DNA of 64,000 nt from Nemertoderma westbladi (lineage: Eukaryota; Xenacoelomorpha; Nemertodermatida; Nemertodermatidae), in contig JAUCBJ010009049.1 in NCBI GenBank assembly GCA_032718475.1, positions 1-64,000 of the forward strand, given 5' to 3'. Both the position numbers and the translations under genes were made by a program. Position 1 is the first letter of the stretch; the number at the start of each line of letters is the position of its first letter. Below the pieces are notes generated by a model, which was given only the letters and a program-made list of their open reading frames with translations, ran no database searches and was not told where the DNA came from. Below, piece by piece: positions 1 through 9,177 of the stretch.

Positions 1-70
1 CCCCTCCCTCCATCCCTCTACTCCCTACAACCCCCCCCGCCCCCCCTCCCTCCAATCCCCTACTCCCACA
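1..70. repeat. C-rich low-complexity tract
   Basis: The window opens with a pyrimidine-rich run of CCCTCC/CCCTAC-like words and long C runs. It looks like a decayed simple repeat. From 71 to 309 I see only AT-rich sequence that fits an intron upstream of the first exon. Confidence 0.7.
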
Positions 71-309
71 CGTGCTTCTTTTTTATCTAATCGATTGTCC
101 TAAAATCTAATTTTCGAAAAAAATAGTGACTTATCAAATAGACAATATCCCGTTATTTCAGCTGAATTTAGCCACATTAGGTGTGTAGAAAAATGGTGTC
201 AAGTTGAATCTTGGTTGAAAGTATAAAAATTCATTTATTACAACATGTACGTGTAGTTTTAGAACGAAGAGATGTTACGCAGCATAATAAATACATAATA
301 ACATTTCAG

Positions 310-413
310 ATATCCAAATATTAATAGCAATTTGGTCTCCGAGCAACAAGTAATCAATTATATAGATTCGACTGCAGCGATTGATGAATTACATTTAATC
401 CATAAACCACCAG
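310..413 (+). CDS. Mical: Internal exon of a MICAL-like host gene (monooxygenase-CH linker)
   Basis: The exon is bounded by an acceptor (ACATTTCAG ending at 309) and a good donor (CAG|GTGAGTC, GT at 414). It is open over its full 104 nt when entered with one leading base, giving 34 codons that start YPNINSNLVSEQQVINYID and end KPP plus one base. A Y-P-N-(L/I)-N segment followed by a loop leading into a calponin-homology domain is what I recall from the end of the flavin monooxygenase region of MICAL F-actin oxidases, flavoenzymes that oxidise actin methionines to disassemble filaments. The exon ends in phase 1, and the next exon candidate (1913) needs exactly phase 1. The gene assignment is inference from two short exons; that this is a host exon is better supported than which gene it is. 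Confidence 0.62.
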
Positions 414-911
414 GTGAGTCATGATAAAAATATACCAATATATTTAACAGTTATTAGCTGAAAATTTATTATATTAACCTGATAACTCGTAAAAACCTCA
501 ACAATCACAGAATAGTTGAATTTCGTTAAAAATTTAAATTAACTAGTAACGAAAAAGTTTCCTTTACTTTTCTTTGTAACCACATTTCTTTATCTAACTA
601 CAGTGTTTGGGTAGCCCTGGGTGTGGTGCGAGATTATGTCAATTGGTTATTTTTTTTTACTATTTTTATCGTCACGTCAAGTTTATATCGTCTGATAAAA
701 TTGTGTCGGAATATTAATTTTCACAAAGCCTGAATAAAGGAAGATATTATAGATCACACTCAAAATACCAGAGAATAAATAATGCCTAACTAATTTAATT
801 AGGGATTTATTTAGTAATTTATGGTTAACCAGTTTAATATATTACGCTCATAAGGTATAATTTAATAATGCCTTATTTCCGTTCCGTCACCAATTCACAT
901 GCTAATGTCAC

Positions 912-1858
912 TTGCCCAGTCTCTATGGCTACGGCTACTTACCTCTCAGAGACACTGTCCCGTCTATATGGTCACCCGTTCATGGGTCATGGGTCAATTT
1001 CACGTCTCTATGGTTACGGCTACTCACTTTTCAGAGACACTGTCCCGTGTCCCGTCTATGGTCACCCGTTCACATCATGGGTCAATTTCACGTCTCTATG
1101 GTTACTGCTACTCACTTCTCAGAGACACTGTCCCGTGACCCGTCTATATGGTCACCCGTTCACATGGATCAATTTCACGTCTCTATGGTTACGGCTACTC
1201 ACTTCTCAGAGACACTGTCCCGTGTCCCGTCTATATGGTCACCCGTTCACATGGATCAATTTCACGTCTCTATGGTTACGGCTACTCACTTCTCAGAGAC
1301 ACTGTCCCGTGTCCCGTCTATATGGTCACCCGTTCACATGGGTCAAGTTCACGTCTCTATGGTTACGGCTACTTACTTCTCAGAGACACTGTCCCGTGAC
1401 CCGTCTATATGGTCACCCGTTCACATCATGGGTCACTTTCACGCCTCTATGGTTACGGCTTCTCACTTCTCAGAGACACTGTCCCGTGTCCCGTCTATAT
1501 GGTCACCCGTTCAAGCAAGCAAGCAAGCAAACAGTCGGCCGAAGCCGGAGGCGACCTGAAGGCTCCTCTTTCGATAGCTGCTACCCGAGGGTAGGGGTGG
1601 GCGCTACTCCTATCCCAAGATTTGCTCCCAGTTATTTAACTGGTACTCATTTTATCGACCCCAGTGGATGAAAGGCTGAGTGGACCCTGGCGGGGCTGAA
1701 CCTACAACCAATAGATTGCAGGCCCGGCGCTCAACCAAATGAGTCACCCGTTCACATGGGTCAATTTCACGTCTCTATGGTTACGGCTACTTACTTCTCA
1801 GAGACACTGTCCCGTGACCCGTCTATATGGTCACCCGTTCACATGGGTCACTTTCCCG
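912..1858 (+). repeat. Minisatellite, ~87-bp unit, about 8 copies, split by a SINE
   Basis: The word CACGTCTCTATGG recurs at 1001, 1089, 1176, 1263 and 1350, with a variant at 1440 and a further copy after 1760. Spacing is 87-90 bp; units with an extra CAT are 88 or 90 bp. Each unit also contains CAGAGACACTGTCCCGTG and GGTCACCCGTTCACATGG. Because 87 is divisible by three, one frame stays open through several units, but the peptide has no family resemblance and the array lies inside an intron. Confidence 0.9.
1514..1743 (-). mobile_element. tRNA-derived SINE inserted in the minisatellite
   Basis: On the minus strand it starts CTCATTTGGTTGAGCGCCGG, containing an A-box-like TGGTTGAGCGCCGG. A B-box-like GGTTCAGCCCC follows about 35 nt later. 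It continues into a non-tRNA body with CTTTCATCC, then GGTCGATAAAATGAGTACC, and ends in a (TTGC)n tail. TCACCCGTTCA (11 bp) abuts both ends (1503-1513 and 1744-1754), as expected for a target-site duplication; the host array has the same word, so this support is weaker than usual. The body resembles, from memory, the conserved central segment of cephalopod and other mollusc tRNA-SINEs. Confidence 0.75.
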
Positions 1859-1912
1859 TCACTATTGTTGCACTTTTTTACAATATTTCCTTAATTTCCG
1901 TATATTTTGCAG

Positions 1913-2042
1913 TTGATGAGGACACCTTGTTGTCATGGTGTCAGAACGTAACTGGAATATTTCTTGCTGATTTGCGTTCATCACCTATGCGTAATGGCGA
2001 CACACTGTGTGCAATACTTCATTCTATTCTTCCGGAATCTAT
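1913..2042 (+). CDS. Mical: Exon encoding the first half of a divergent CH domain (MICAL-like gene)
   Basis: The acceptor is TATATTTTGCAG|TT and the donor is TCTAT|GTAAGTG. Entered in phase 1, as left by the exon at 310-413, it is open throughout: V-DEDTLLSWCQNVTG..., then DLRSSPMRNGDTLCAILHS...PES. The pattern LLxWCQxxT....DLxxS...G.xLCAIxH...P is the calponin-homology signature, an actin- or Rab-binding fold. The stretch between T and DL is about four residues shorter than usual and the normal S-W pair is S-P, so this CH domain is divergent. The exon ends in phase 2. A CH-domain gene is likely; MICAL rather than EHBP1 or a MICAL-like protein is inferred from the upstream exon. Confidence 0.68.
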
Positions 2043-2242
2043 GTAAGTGTTTTAATAATCACTAAAAATAACCTTAGATGTCAAATTTATTGCTTTATAT
2101 CTATGATAATCCAAATTTATAAAATGTATTCACCACATCCTGGAATATATTGTCTTAATTCAATGACTTGGACCCCACCCCCTAATTGTTCTACAAATCT
2201 TAATGAGATTGCATGAACTTTGGAATTAAATAGAATAAATAG
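2043..2242 (+). other. Short intron
   Basis: This runs from GTAAGTG to either AAATAG (2233) or AATAAATAG (2242). Both acceptors lie in the same frame, nine bases apart, so the exact start of the next exon is ambiguous. The polypyrimidine tract is weak. Confidence 0.45.
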
Positions 2243-2338
2243 CCTGCAGCGGGAGCAAATACATGTAACTTTACAACGCCCTTATAATATCAATTATTTC
2301 GCAAGAGAAATTCAGGATTTATTACATTTGAAATCCCT
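2243..2338 (+). CDS. Mical: Candidate exon with the second half of the CH domain
   Basis: Joined in phase 2 to the previous exon, this reads open from ATC-CTG-CAG to TCC-CT|GTAAGC (donor at 2339). It includes RPYNINYFAREIQDLLHLK, which fits the late CH-domain helices (x-N-x-x-x-A-x-x...L-x-x-L). Support is the phase match, a plausible donor and the position in the fold; the acceptor is weak. From 2339 onward the locus breaks into transposon fragments, and no later exon was found in the window, so the gene may continue outside it or be disrupted. Confidence 0.45.
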
Positions 2339-2396
2339 GTAAGCTGTAAGCCCGTTGGTACCTGTAACCTCATCTTTCCATTGCTTGGTGGAAATA

Positions 2397-3118
2397 GCTA
2401 CTTTCCAACGAACTATGGAGAAATTATTGAACGGCATTTCAACTGAAGAAGATAAACAATTCCATGTATTTATTGATGATATAGTAAAATCAATTACATT
2501 TACAGAGCACCTGATTCATCTGAAACTTGTCTTACAACGGATTAAGAAAGTAAATCTGAAGTTGAAACAAAAGAAATGTAAGTTTAGTCAGATAGAAATA
2601 AAATGTCTGGGACATGTTATTTCACGAAATGGGATTGAGTCCTGATCCAGCAATAATATCGAAAAAGTTATAAATTACCCTGAACCTCGAAATATAAAAG
2701 AAGTGTGAATCTTTCTTGGATTAACGTATTATTACCGGCGTTTTGTTGAAGGTTACGGAAAAATCGCAAAACCTTTATATAATTTACTCCAAAAAATTAC
2801 GCCTTTTGTTTGGACAAATTAAACACGGATAGGATTTTTGGGAACTAAAGAATCGACTTATCACTACACCGGTTTTACAATACCCGGACTTCAACAAAGA
2901 ATTTGTACTTGAAACTGATGCAAGTGGCAATGGTTTTGCCGCCATACTTTCACAGATTAGCACCATTGACAACAAATTACACCTCATTATTGCTTATGCA
3001 TCAAAACATATAAACAATGATCAACAGCAATATGATGCACCACACCTGGAGTTGTGGGCTCTAAACTGGGCTTGTCAACATTTCCGCCATTACTTGTATG
3101 GTCATTTGGCAACAATAT
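2397..3118 (+). pseudogene. Ty3/Gypsy pol fragment, copy 1 (RT end to RNase H)
   Basis: It starts abruptly at the RT segment ATFQRTMEKLLNGIS and runs through the F-I-D-D-I motif (one codon missing after it, compared with copy 2) and CKFSQIEIKCLGH. After several frame breaks it reaches an RNase H start with ETDASGNGF. The piece is nearly identical to 4600-5318 and is a duplicate of it. It has indels and stops and is non-functional. Bases 2339-2396 show nothing recognisable. Confidence 0.85.
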
Positions 3119-3545
3119 TACATTTTTTATAATATATTGGTTCTACAGAGTGATGCTGGGTTTTAGCATTATTAATTTGACATTTTTTTATTGCGAAATT
3201 AGATTCACTGAAAAATTCCATGAATAAACTTTGCGAGACATTCCTCAACTATTCTTTGACAACAAACTGTCTATCTATCTATCTATTTTGAGTAAGAAAT
3301 GTGAAAATTAAAATGTAAGCCTTAAAACTGAGTAAGTACTGTTATATTTATTCAAAAATATGAAATTTCTTCAGTAAATGTGAGACTGTTGTAATCAGCT
3401 ATTTTTTAGTAAAAAATAATAATCGTTTAAAACCAAACATCACCCTATAGAAACAATATTAACTTATATACTATTTACTTAAAATTCTTCACAAACTTAT
3501 TAACTGAAAACAGTATCTAGCATATAGGCAACATTAAATTTAACA
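3119..3545 (+). repeat. AT-rich repeat, copy 1
   Basis: The RNase H reading stops at a point shared by both Gypsy copies and is replaced by AT-rich non-coding sequence (TTTTATAATATATTGG..., TCTATCTATCTATC, AAACCAAACATCACCCTATAG). The same sequence follows copy 2 at 5319-5790, and part of it recurs inverted at 6145-6346. It probably inserted into the Gypsy copy before the block was duplicated. Confidence 0.7.
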
Positions 3546-3560
3546 TTCATACCACCTGTA

Positions 3561-3809
3561 TCAACCACCCTACGTGAACGCAGATTAAGATTCAGTGGGC
3601 ACTGCTGGCGAAGTAAAGACGAGGTCAAACCAGATCTACTTCTCTGGCAACCAACTCATGGAAAGCGTAGTCGTGGATGACCGGCCATAACATATATAGA
3701 TCAACTTGAAAGGGATACTGAACTTGGGAGAAACGAAATTGTGACAACTATGGAGAATCGGGAAGCCTGGAAGGATCTCATTTCCACGGTCCGAGTTCGC
3801 TCGACCTAG
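3561..3809 (+). pseudogene. 3' end of a LINE reverse-transcriptase ORF
   Basis: One frame reads STTLRERRLRFSGHCWRSK, then LLLWQPTHGKRSRG, one stop (TGA), then PAITYIDQLERDTELG and a terminal RVRST followed by TAG. The RRLRF.GH...PTHG.RSRGRPA.TYIDQL pattern is the C-terminal tail of several non-LTR retrotransposon ORF2 proteins. Only about 83 codons are left, with no RT catalytic core. It lies between the two Gypsy copies. Confidence 0.8.
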
Positions 3810-3879
3810 TAGTACAGTAGTAGTATCACAGATTCGGTACACGAAGCTGAAACTGATGGTTATAGCATGCTCGGTGTAC

Positions 3880-5318
3880 TAAATTTAGATTCTTTACATA
3901 AGTCAATACCAGAGGGATTGATAATAGGCCAATGTACAAAAATTGAGAACATTGGATCTATCTTTGAATGATAACAAAAATGAAGAGGAAACAATAATTG
4001 AGATAGGAGAAAGTAATGTTTCATTGGTTACTGATGTCAATGAGAGACATAATATTATACAGGAGCAAGTTGATCTATCAGATACAGACCTAACCATAGA
4101 AGAGAAAGAAAAATTGCTTAATGTATTAAAAGAATACAATGAAGTGCTTCAACTATCAGATGATGAGCTTGGTAGAACGGAATTAGCAGAACATTCAATC
4201 GATACTGGTACTAATATTGCAATTAAGAGAACACCTCACACTCTTTAAAACAGTAATTGCCAATGAAATTGACAAAATGGTGAAATTCAGTATTATACAA
4301 CCATCACAAAGTCCGTTGTCTTCTCCTGTACTATTAGCTAAGAAGTCAGGTGGCACTCCACACTTTTGTGTCGATTACAGGAGGCTGAACAGTATCACTG
4401 TTAAGGATAACTACCCACTACCACATATTGATGATATATTAGATGATTTACAGCCCTCGAAATATATCTCAACACTTGATTTGGCTACCGGCTACAGACA
4501 GATCCCGATGTCATATAGAGACATTCCTAAACCAACATTTAATTGTTGCTCTGGATTTTATGAATTCATAGTACTTGCCTTCGGATTATGTAACGCACCA
4601 GCTACTTTCCAACGAACTATGGAGAAATTATTGAACGGCATTTCAACTGAAGAAGATAAACAATTCCATGTATTTATTGATGATATATTAGTAAAATCAA
4701 TTACATTTACAGAGCAACTGAAACTTGTCTTACAACGGATTAAGAAAGTAAATCTGAAGTTGAAACAAAAGAAATGTAAGTTTAGTCAGATAGAAATAAA
4801 ATATCTGGGACATGTTATTTCACGAAATGGGATTAGTCCTGATCCAGCAATAATATCGAAAAAGTTCTAAATTACCCTGAACCTCGAAATATAAAAGAAG
4901 AGTAAATGTTTCTTTGATTAACGTATTATTACTGGCGTTTTGTTGAAGGTTACGGAAAAATCGCAAAACCTTTATATAATTTACTCCAAAAAATTACGCC
5001 TTTTGTTTGGACAAATTAAACACGGTTAGGATTTTTGGAACTAAAGAATCGACTTATCACTACACCGGTTTTACAATACCCGGACTTCAACAATGAATTT
5101 GTACTTGAAACTGATGCAAGTGGTAATGGTTTTGCCGCCATACTTTCACAGATTAGCACCATTGACAACAAATTACACCTCATTATTGCTTATGCATCAA
5201 AACATATAAACAATGATCAACAGCAATATGATGCACCACACTTCTTGGAGTTGTGGGCTCTAAACTGGGCTTGTCAACATTTCCACCATTACTTGTATGG
5301 TCGTTTGGTAACAATATT
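3880..5318 (+). pseudogene. Ty3/Gypsy pol fragment, copy 2 (pre-RT, RT, RNase H start)
   Basis: The first segment (3943-4248) reads a pre-RT region ending NIAIKRTPHT. A frame change at 4217-4248 leads to the RT: VLLAKKSGGTPHFCVDYRRL, YPLPHIDDIL, TLDLATGYRQI, FGLCNAPATFQRTMEKLL, then the catalytic F-I-D-D-I-L and YLGHVIS. A stop and frame change at ~4865 precede the RNase H start at 5035-5318 (ETDASGNGFAAILSQ, then YASKHI). RNase H is cut at the AT-rich repeat and no integrase follows. This is an RT of the Ty3/Gypsy class, unlike the BEL/Pao elements elsewhere in the window. Confidence 0.88.
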
Positions 5319-5790
5319 AAATTTTTTTATAATATATTGTTTCTACAGAGTGATGTTGGGTTTTAGCACTATTAATTTCACATTTTTTTATTGCGAAATT
5401 AGATTCACTGAAAAATTCCATGAATAAACTTTGCGAGACATTCCTCAACTATTCTTTGACAACAAACTGTCCATCTATCTATCTATTTTGAGTAAAAAAT
5501 TTGAAAATTAAAATGTAAGCCTTAAAACTGAGTAAGTACTACTGTTATATTTATTCAAAAATATGAAATTTCTTCAGTAAATGTGAGACTGTTGTAATCA
5601 GCTATTTTTTTTAGTAAAAACTAATAATGTTTAAAATGTTTAAAATATGTTTAAAATGTTTATGATATGTTTAAAACCAAACATCACCCTATAGAAACAA
5701 TATTAACTTTAATACTATTTACTTAAAATTCTTAACAAACTTATTAACTGAAAACAGTATCTAGCATAGGCAACATTAAATTTAACATTT
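5319..5790 (+). repeat. AT-rich repeat, copy 2
   Basis: Same sequence as 3119-3545, with a local GTTTAAAAT expansion near 5630-5670. It ends where the two copies stop matching (~5790). It has no coding potential. Confidence 0.7.
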
Positions 5791-5838
5791 TTTTTAGTCA
5801 AAGTTAGATTCATGTTCCCTTTGAAGGCGTTTCTAAAT

Positions 5839-5937
5839 TTATTCAGGATAAAGCCACACAGCAGGAGCAGAGTGTATTTCATCTTTGATAATTGCCAAAT
5901 TATTCATTTCTCTAGGTGGTGTAAATAAAACATCTTC
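5839..5937 (-). pseudogene. Possible terminal exon or coding remnant
   Basis: On the minus strand, after an acceptor-like CCACACACAG at 5938-5947, an open stretch of about 32 codons reads EDVLFTPPREMNNLAIIKDE, then HSAPAVWLYPE and a stop that overlaps an AATAAA. Codon choice looks coding, but I do not recognise the family. It may be the end of an unknown gene, a decayed transposon ORF, or chance. Confidence 0.25.
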
Positions 5938-6144
5938 CTGTGTGTGGATTATTTATTTTCCACGACAAATGTAGTTAACACTTGTATTTCCAGTTGTAAC
6001 ATACTATTTGTGTATCGATTATGGAATGACCGATCTTATAACCTTATAATCTTATAATATGACTTCATAACCTTATTGAATTAATTATTATTATTAACTA
6101 TTAAAACCTTATTTTATTAACTAAACAAACAAACTAGCTTTTAT

Positions 6145-6346
6145 AATCATTTTAATTTTCACATTTTTTACTCAAAATAGATAGATAGACAATTTGTTGT
6201 CAAAGAATAGTTAAGGAATGTCTCGCAAAGTTTATTCATGGAATTTTTCAGTGAATCTAATTTCGCAATAAAAAAATGTCAAATTAATAGTGCTAAAACC
6301 CAGCATCACTCTGTAGAACCAATATATTATAAAAAAATGTAATATA
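6145..6346 (-). repeat. Inverted partial copy of the AT-rich repeat
   Basis: Reverse complement of about 5319-5510: the words for CTATCTATC, CTTTGACAACAAA, GCGAGACATTCCT and CAGAGTGATGCTGGG all recur inverted in the same order. With copy 2 it forms a long inverted repeat around a spacer of about 630 bp. Positions 6347-6820 are AT-rich with nothing recognised. Confidence 0.75.
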
Positions 6347-6821
6347 CTATATTAAGACTGACACATTGACTTACCTACACATAGTTGCAACACTACAGTG
6401 TATACATGAGACATTGTTTCATAATGTTACATATCGAATAACACTATTACTGCTATATCTAGCACATACTCACAACAATCAATACCCTACATCTAAACAT
6501 TAATTATCATTCCATCTTATATTCAAACGTAATTAACCTGTCAATATTGTACTGATAATGTATGTAGAACAAGTAGATTATTATTATTAGTTAGATGTAT
6601 TTCGTATTAATTAATATGCATTTTATGCTATCGAAATCATTAGAATAATTGGATCTCGTTGGTGACATATGCTATAGTATAGAATTCAATGAATAATAAT
6701 TTATAATTGATACTACCACAAGCTATTTGTAAACATCTGCGACCAGTTATGATGAATAAATCGATATTGAATAATTATTACTTGGCATTCAACAGCTATA
6801 ACTCGAATATTTATCGCCTTT

Positions 6822-6912
6822 TTCTCTCGTGGTTGGATGGGAGAGTGAGTGGAGAAATGTGGGGAGTTATAACGATCCTGAGTTCGAATCCGGTTGAATA
6901 TTTTGTTATCTG
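6822..6912 (+). mobile_element. Possible tRNA-like SINE head
   Basis: A clear B-box-like GAGTTCGAATCCGG lies at about 6878-6892, preceded by a weak A-box-like TGGTTGGATGGG at about 6831. The sequence does not fold into an obvious functional tRNA. The evidence rests mainly on the B box, so this is tentative. Confidence 0.33.
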
Positions 6913-6940
6913 AAAAATTGCAAAATTAAATTTAGTTACT

Positions 6941-7180
6941 GGTGAAAAATAGTAGAAGTTACCTGTAGATACCTCTAGCGTCTGTAAAATAAAGGTTGGT
7001 GAATATGAAAAATACTGGTTGGTGAAAAATAGCGATTTGAAAAATAGTAGACGTTACCTGTAGACACCCGTACACCTGTAAAATAAAGGTTGGTGAAAAA
7101 TTGCGATTTGAAAAATAGTAGAAGTTACCTGATGCTAAGTGTAGACACCCGAACACCTGTAATATAAAGGTTGGTGATTG
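6941..7180 (+). repeat. Short degenerate tandem repeat
   Basis: Three imperfect copies share AGTAGAAGTTACCTG, CACCCGNACACCTGTAA and ATAAAGGTTGGTGAA, at irregular steps of about 95 and 71 bp. No coding or structural role is evident. Positions 7181-7410 hold only a related pair (GATTGGATGCAGTACTAG at ~7175 and ~7330). Confidence 0.6.
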
Positions 7181-7410
7181 GATGCAGTACTAGCGTTTGG
7201 TGACTAATAACGCCTCTAGCGGAATAAGCGGGAACATGAGAAGTTACCATGGTTATGGATGAAATGCTGACATCTGATTGGTTGAAATAATAATGACCAC
7301 TGCTAAAGGTTGAAATGGTGGCTTCTGATTGGATGCAGTACTAGAAATATATGGTAATGATGGGCTATGGGTGACCATTATCCAGTGTCATACAAACATA
7401 TACTACTGAA

Positions 7411-7604
7411 AGGATACCTAAAGTCAAGTGCAAAGTCGATGTTCTGGAGTCTGGACTTGTGACAAAGTAAGCCCCGATAAATAATAGGACTCCAACTCAA
7501 AATCGGTGAAGACTTGATCTGTTTACCTTGGTTGATCGCTGTGAATTCTCGTGCGAAATATCGCAATTGATAATGGCGAATGATATCAACTTCACAATGA
7601 CCAT
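7411..7604 (-). pseudogene. Integrase N-terminal fragment (element A)
   Basis: The minus-strand reading RYFAREFTAINQGKQIKSSP, then YRGLLCHKSRLQNIDFALD, matches the start of the integrase region of element B (about 37126-37323). At ~7604 the sequence jumps to the RT/RNase H connection that sits at ~38868 in B, so about 1.5 kb (RNase H, the SPD-rich linker and part of pol) has been deleted. Confidence 0.82.
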
Positions 7605-8838
7605 ACCCTCGGTATGGTATAGTCTTGTAGGAACGTCAGTTGGGCTTCCCAGTCCCTCCATTGCTCAGCTAACTTTTCTGGGATGGGGTCGTCCCATTCC
7701 AGTCCGGCTTGCCAATTGCTGCGGAGTATGATCCCAGCATGTAGGACTAATGAACTGGACTAATGAAACACAATGGGTCATACAATCGACTCATGGTCGA
7801 TAAGCAAGTCCTCTTAGTGAGAGGTCTAGTCTGGTCGTTGGACCTTACACGTACCCTAAAATTGTCGGTGTTAGGGTCCCAACTAAGTCCTAATACTTTG
7901 GTCGTCAGTAGAGGTTCTAGTTCTAAGTCCAAGTCACCTCCACTGCGATCCGTCGGGTCAAATGAGTTCACCAGTTCGGGTTTGTTGGAAGCGAACTTCG
8001 TCAGGTGAAATCCGCCCTCGTCGAGACAATCCTGGAGTTGGTGTGCTACGGTTGTAGCGCGCTCCAAGGTGTCACAACTCTTGAGGCCGTCATCCACGTA
8101 GAAGTCTCGTTCCACGGTCCAAACTACTTCTGGGTCAAATTGGTCTCGTCTGTCCAATGCGGTCTACTTTAAGGCGTACATGGTGCAGTTGGGGCTGTCC
8201 CTGGCTCCGAAAACTCTTACCTGCATTTGGTAAGTTTCTGGCGGAAGTTCTAAATTTCTGTCCGGATACCAAAGAAACCTCAAGCTGTCCCTGTCCCGCT
8301 CCAAAGCCTTAACCTGGTGAAACATGGCCTCTACGTCACAGGTGAAAGCCACTTTGCATTGTCTAAAACGCATTAGGACTCCCATGAGGTAATTATTCAT
8401 ATTCGGCCCGTCCATCAGTTCGCTGTTCATAGACATCCCTTGGTAAAGCGCGGCGCAGTCGTTGACTACACGCACCTTGCCAGGTTTGTCCGGGTGTCGA
8501 ACAAAATGATGTGGCAGGTAATATGTCTGATCTGTGGTTACCTCGGGATTTAACATCCTAATGGCGTATCCCTTTTGGAGATACGTCTGAAGTTGTGCAT
8601 TGTATTGCATATGGGCCGTCTCGTCTCGCAACAATCGCTGCCTTATTGATTTGAGTCGCCTCAAAGCAAGCGGGTAATTGTTAACGAGCTTAGGTTGTCC
8701 ATTGCGCCACAATATGCCAACCTCGTAGTGGCCATTCGCGGTCTGGCGAATGGTATCTCTCATAATATTTAATGACCGTTTTTCATGTTCTGCCATAGCG
8801 GTCTCGTAACTACCGGGTTCTGCTGAGTCCTGTTCCAA
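7605..8838 (-). pseudogene. BEL/Pao reverse transcriptase (element A)
   Basis: Two frames (8838-8164, then 8157-7747) cover the RT. The first has KVRVVNDCAALYQGMSMNSE, DGPNMNNYLMGVLMRFRQ and FTCDVEAMFHQVK (the first catalytic aspartate region), up to a frame break at ~8160. The second carries FYVDDGLKSCD, the catalytic Y-V-D-D box with both aspartates present, then KVLGLSWDPNTDNFRV and LSTMSRLYDPLCFISP. This is the BEL/Pao type of RT, which lies directly before an RNase H; here RNase H is missing through the deletion. Confidence 0.88.
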
Positions 8839-8865
8839 CCATTGAATGGTCCGTTCAGTCAGCAG

Positions 8866-9177
8866 TCAGTCAAGCACTGCTTGCACTGCGCTATGGTCCT
8901 CGTCCACGTCTTCGTCCGCTGCGGTGGCTAGTGTCAATGTGTCTGGTAGGCTCGCAAGCCTTCTGGTGTCACTAGTTGGCGTCGAATCGTTGTATGGCGG
9001 TTTGACAACCTCTTGATCTGTCGGTAGGCTCGCAAGCCTTCCAAGATCAATGACCGGTGTCGAAGCCTGGTGGGTGGGGTCAATGACCTTCGGATTTTTC
9101 GGTAGGCTCGCAAGCCTTCCAAAATCCTCGTTCATCGAGTCATCCACAGCAACAACCCTTTGGTCTTCAGTAGTCAA
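8866..9177 (-). pseudogene. Linker with three GRLASLP modules (element A)
   Basis: A 103-codon open stretch between protease and RT contains three tandem modules of 26 residues: DFGRLASLP, DLGRLASLP and a degraded DTRRLASLP, exactly 78 bp apart, each followed by a P/T/D-rich tail. Element B has the same three modules in one long frame, so here they are separated from the protease by a frame break at ~9170. Each module's core is the 20-bp palindrome described separately. Confidence 0.8.
8945..9120 (-). repeat. Three palindromic 20-mers (element A)
   Basis: Copies at 8945-8964, 9023-9042 and 9101-9120 of GGTAGGCTCGCAAGCCTTCC (the first ends CT). The arms GGTAGGCT and AGCCTTCC pair with one T:T mismatch around a CGCA loop. 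On the element's own strand the loop is UGCG, a UNCG-type tetraloop sequence. Confidence 0.92.

Larger units (their letters stand above)
414..1912 (+). other. Intron of the MICAL-like gene, largely minisatellite
   Basis: The interval starts with GTGAGT and ends TATATTTTGCAG, so it reads as a 1.5-kb intron between two phase-matched exons. Positions 414-911 are AT-rich with no recognised feature. The rest is an ~87-bp minisatellite interrupted by a SINE (separate entries). Open frames across the minisatellite are by-products of the repeat and are not genes. Confidence 0.6.

Noticed and set aside
868-1671. Long open frames across the minisatellite
   Set aside because: The unit length is divisible by three and the frame shows only the repeat; no protein family features, and it lies in an intron.
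8945-9120. CRISPR array (regular palindromic repeats)
   Set aside because: Only three copies at 78 bp within a coding frame of a eukaryotic retroelement, with related spacers and no cas genes.
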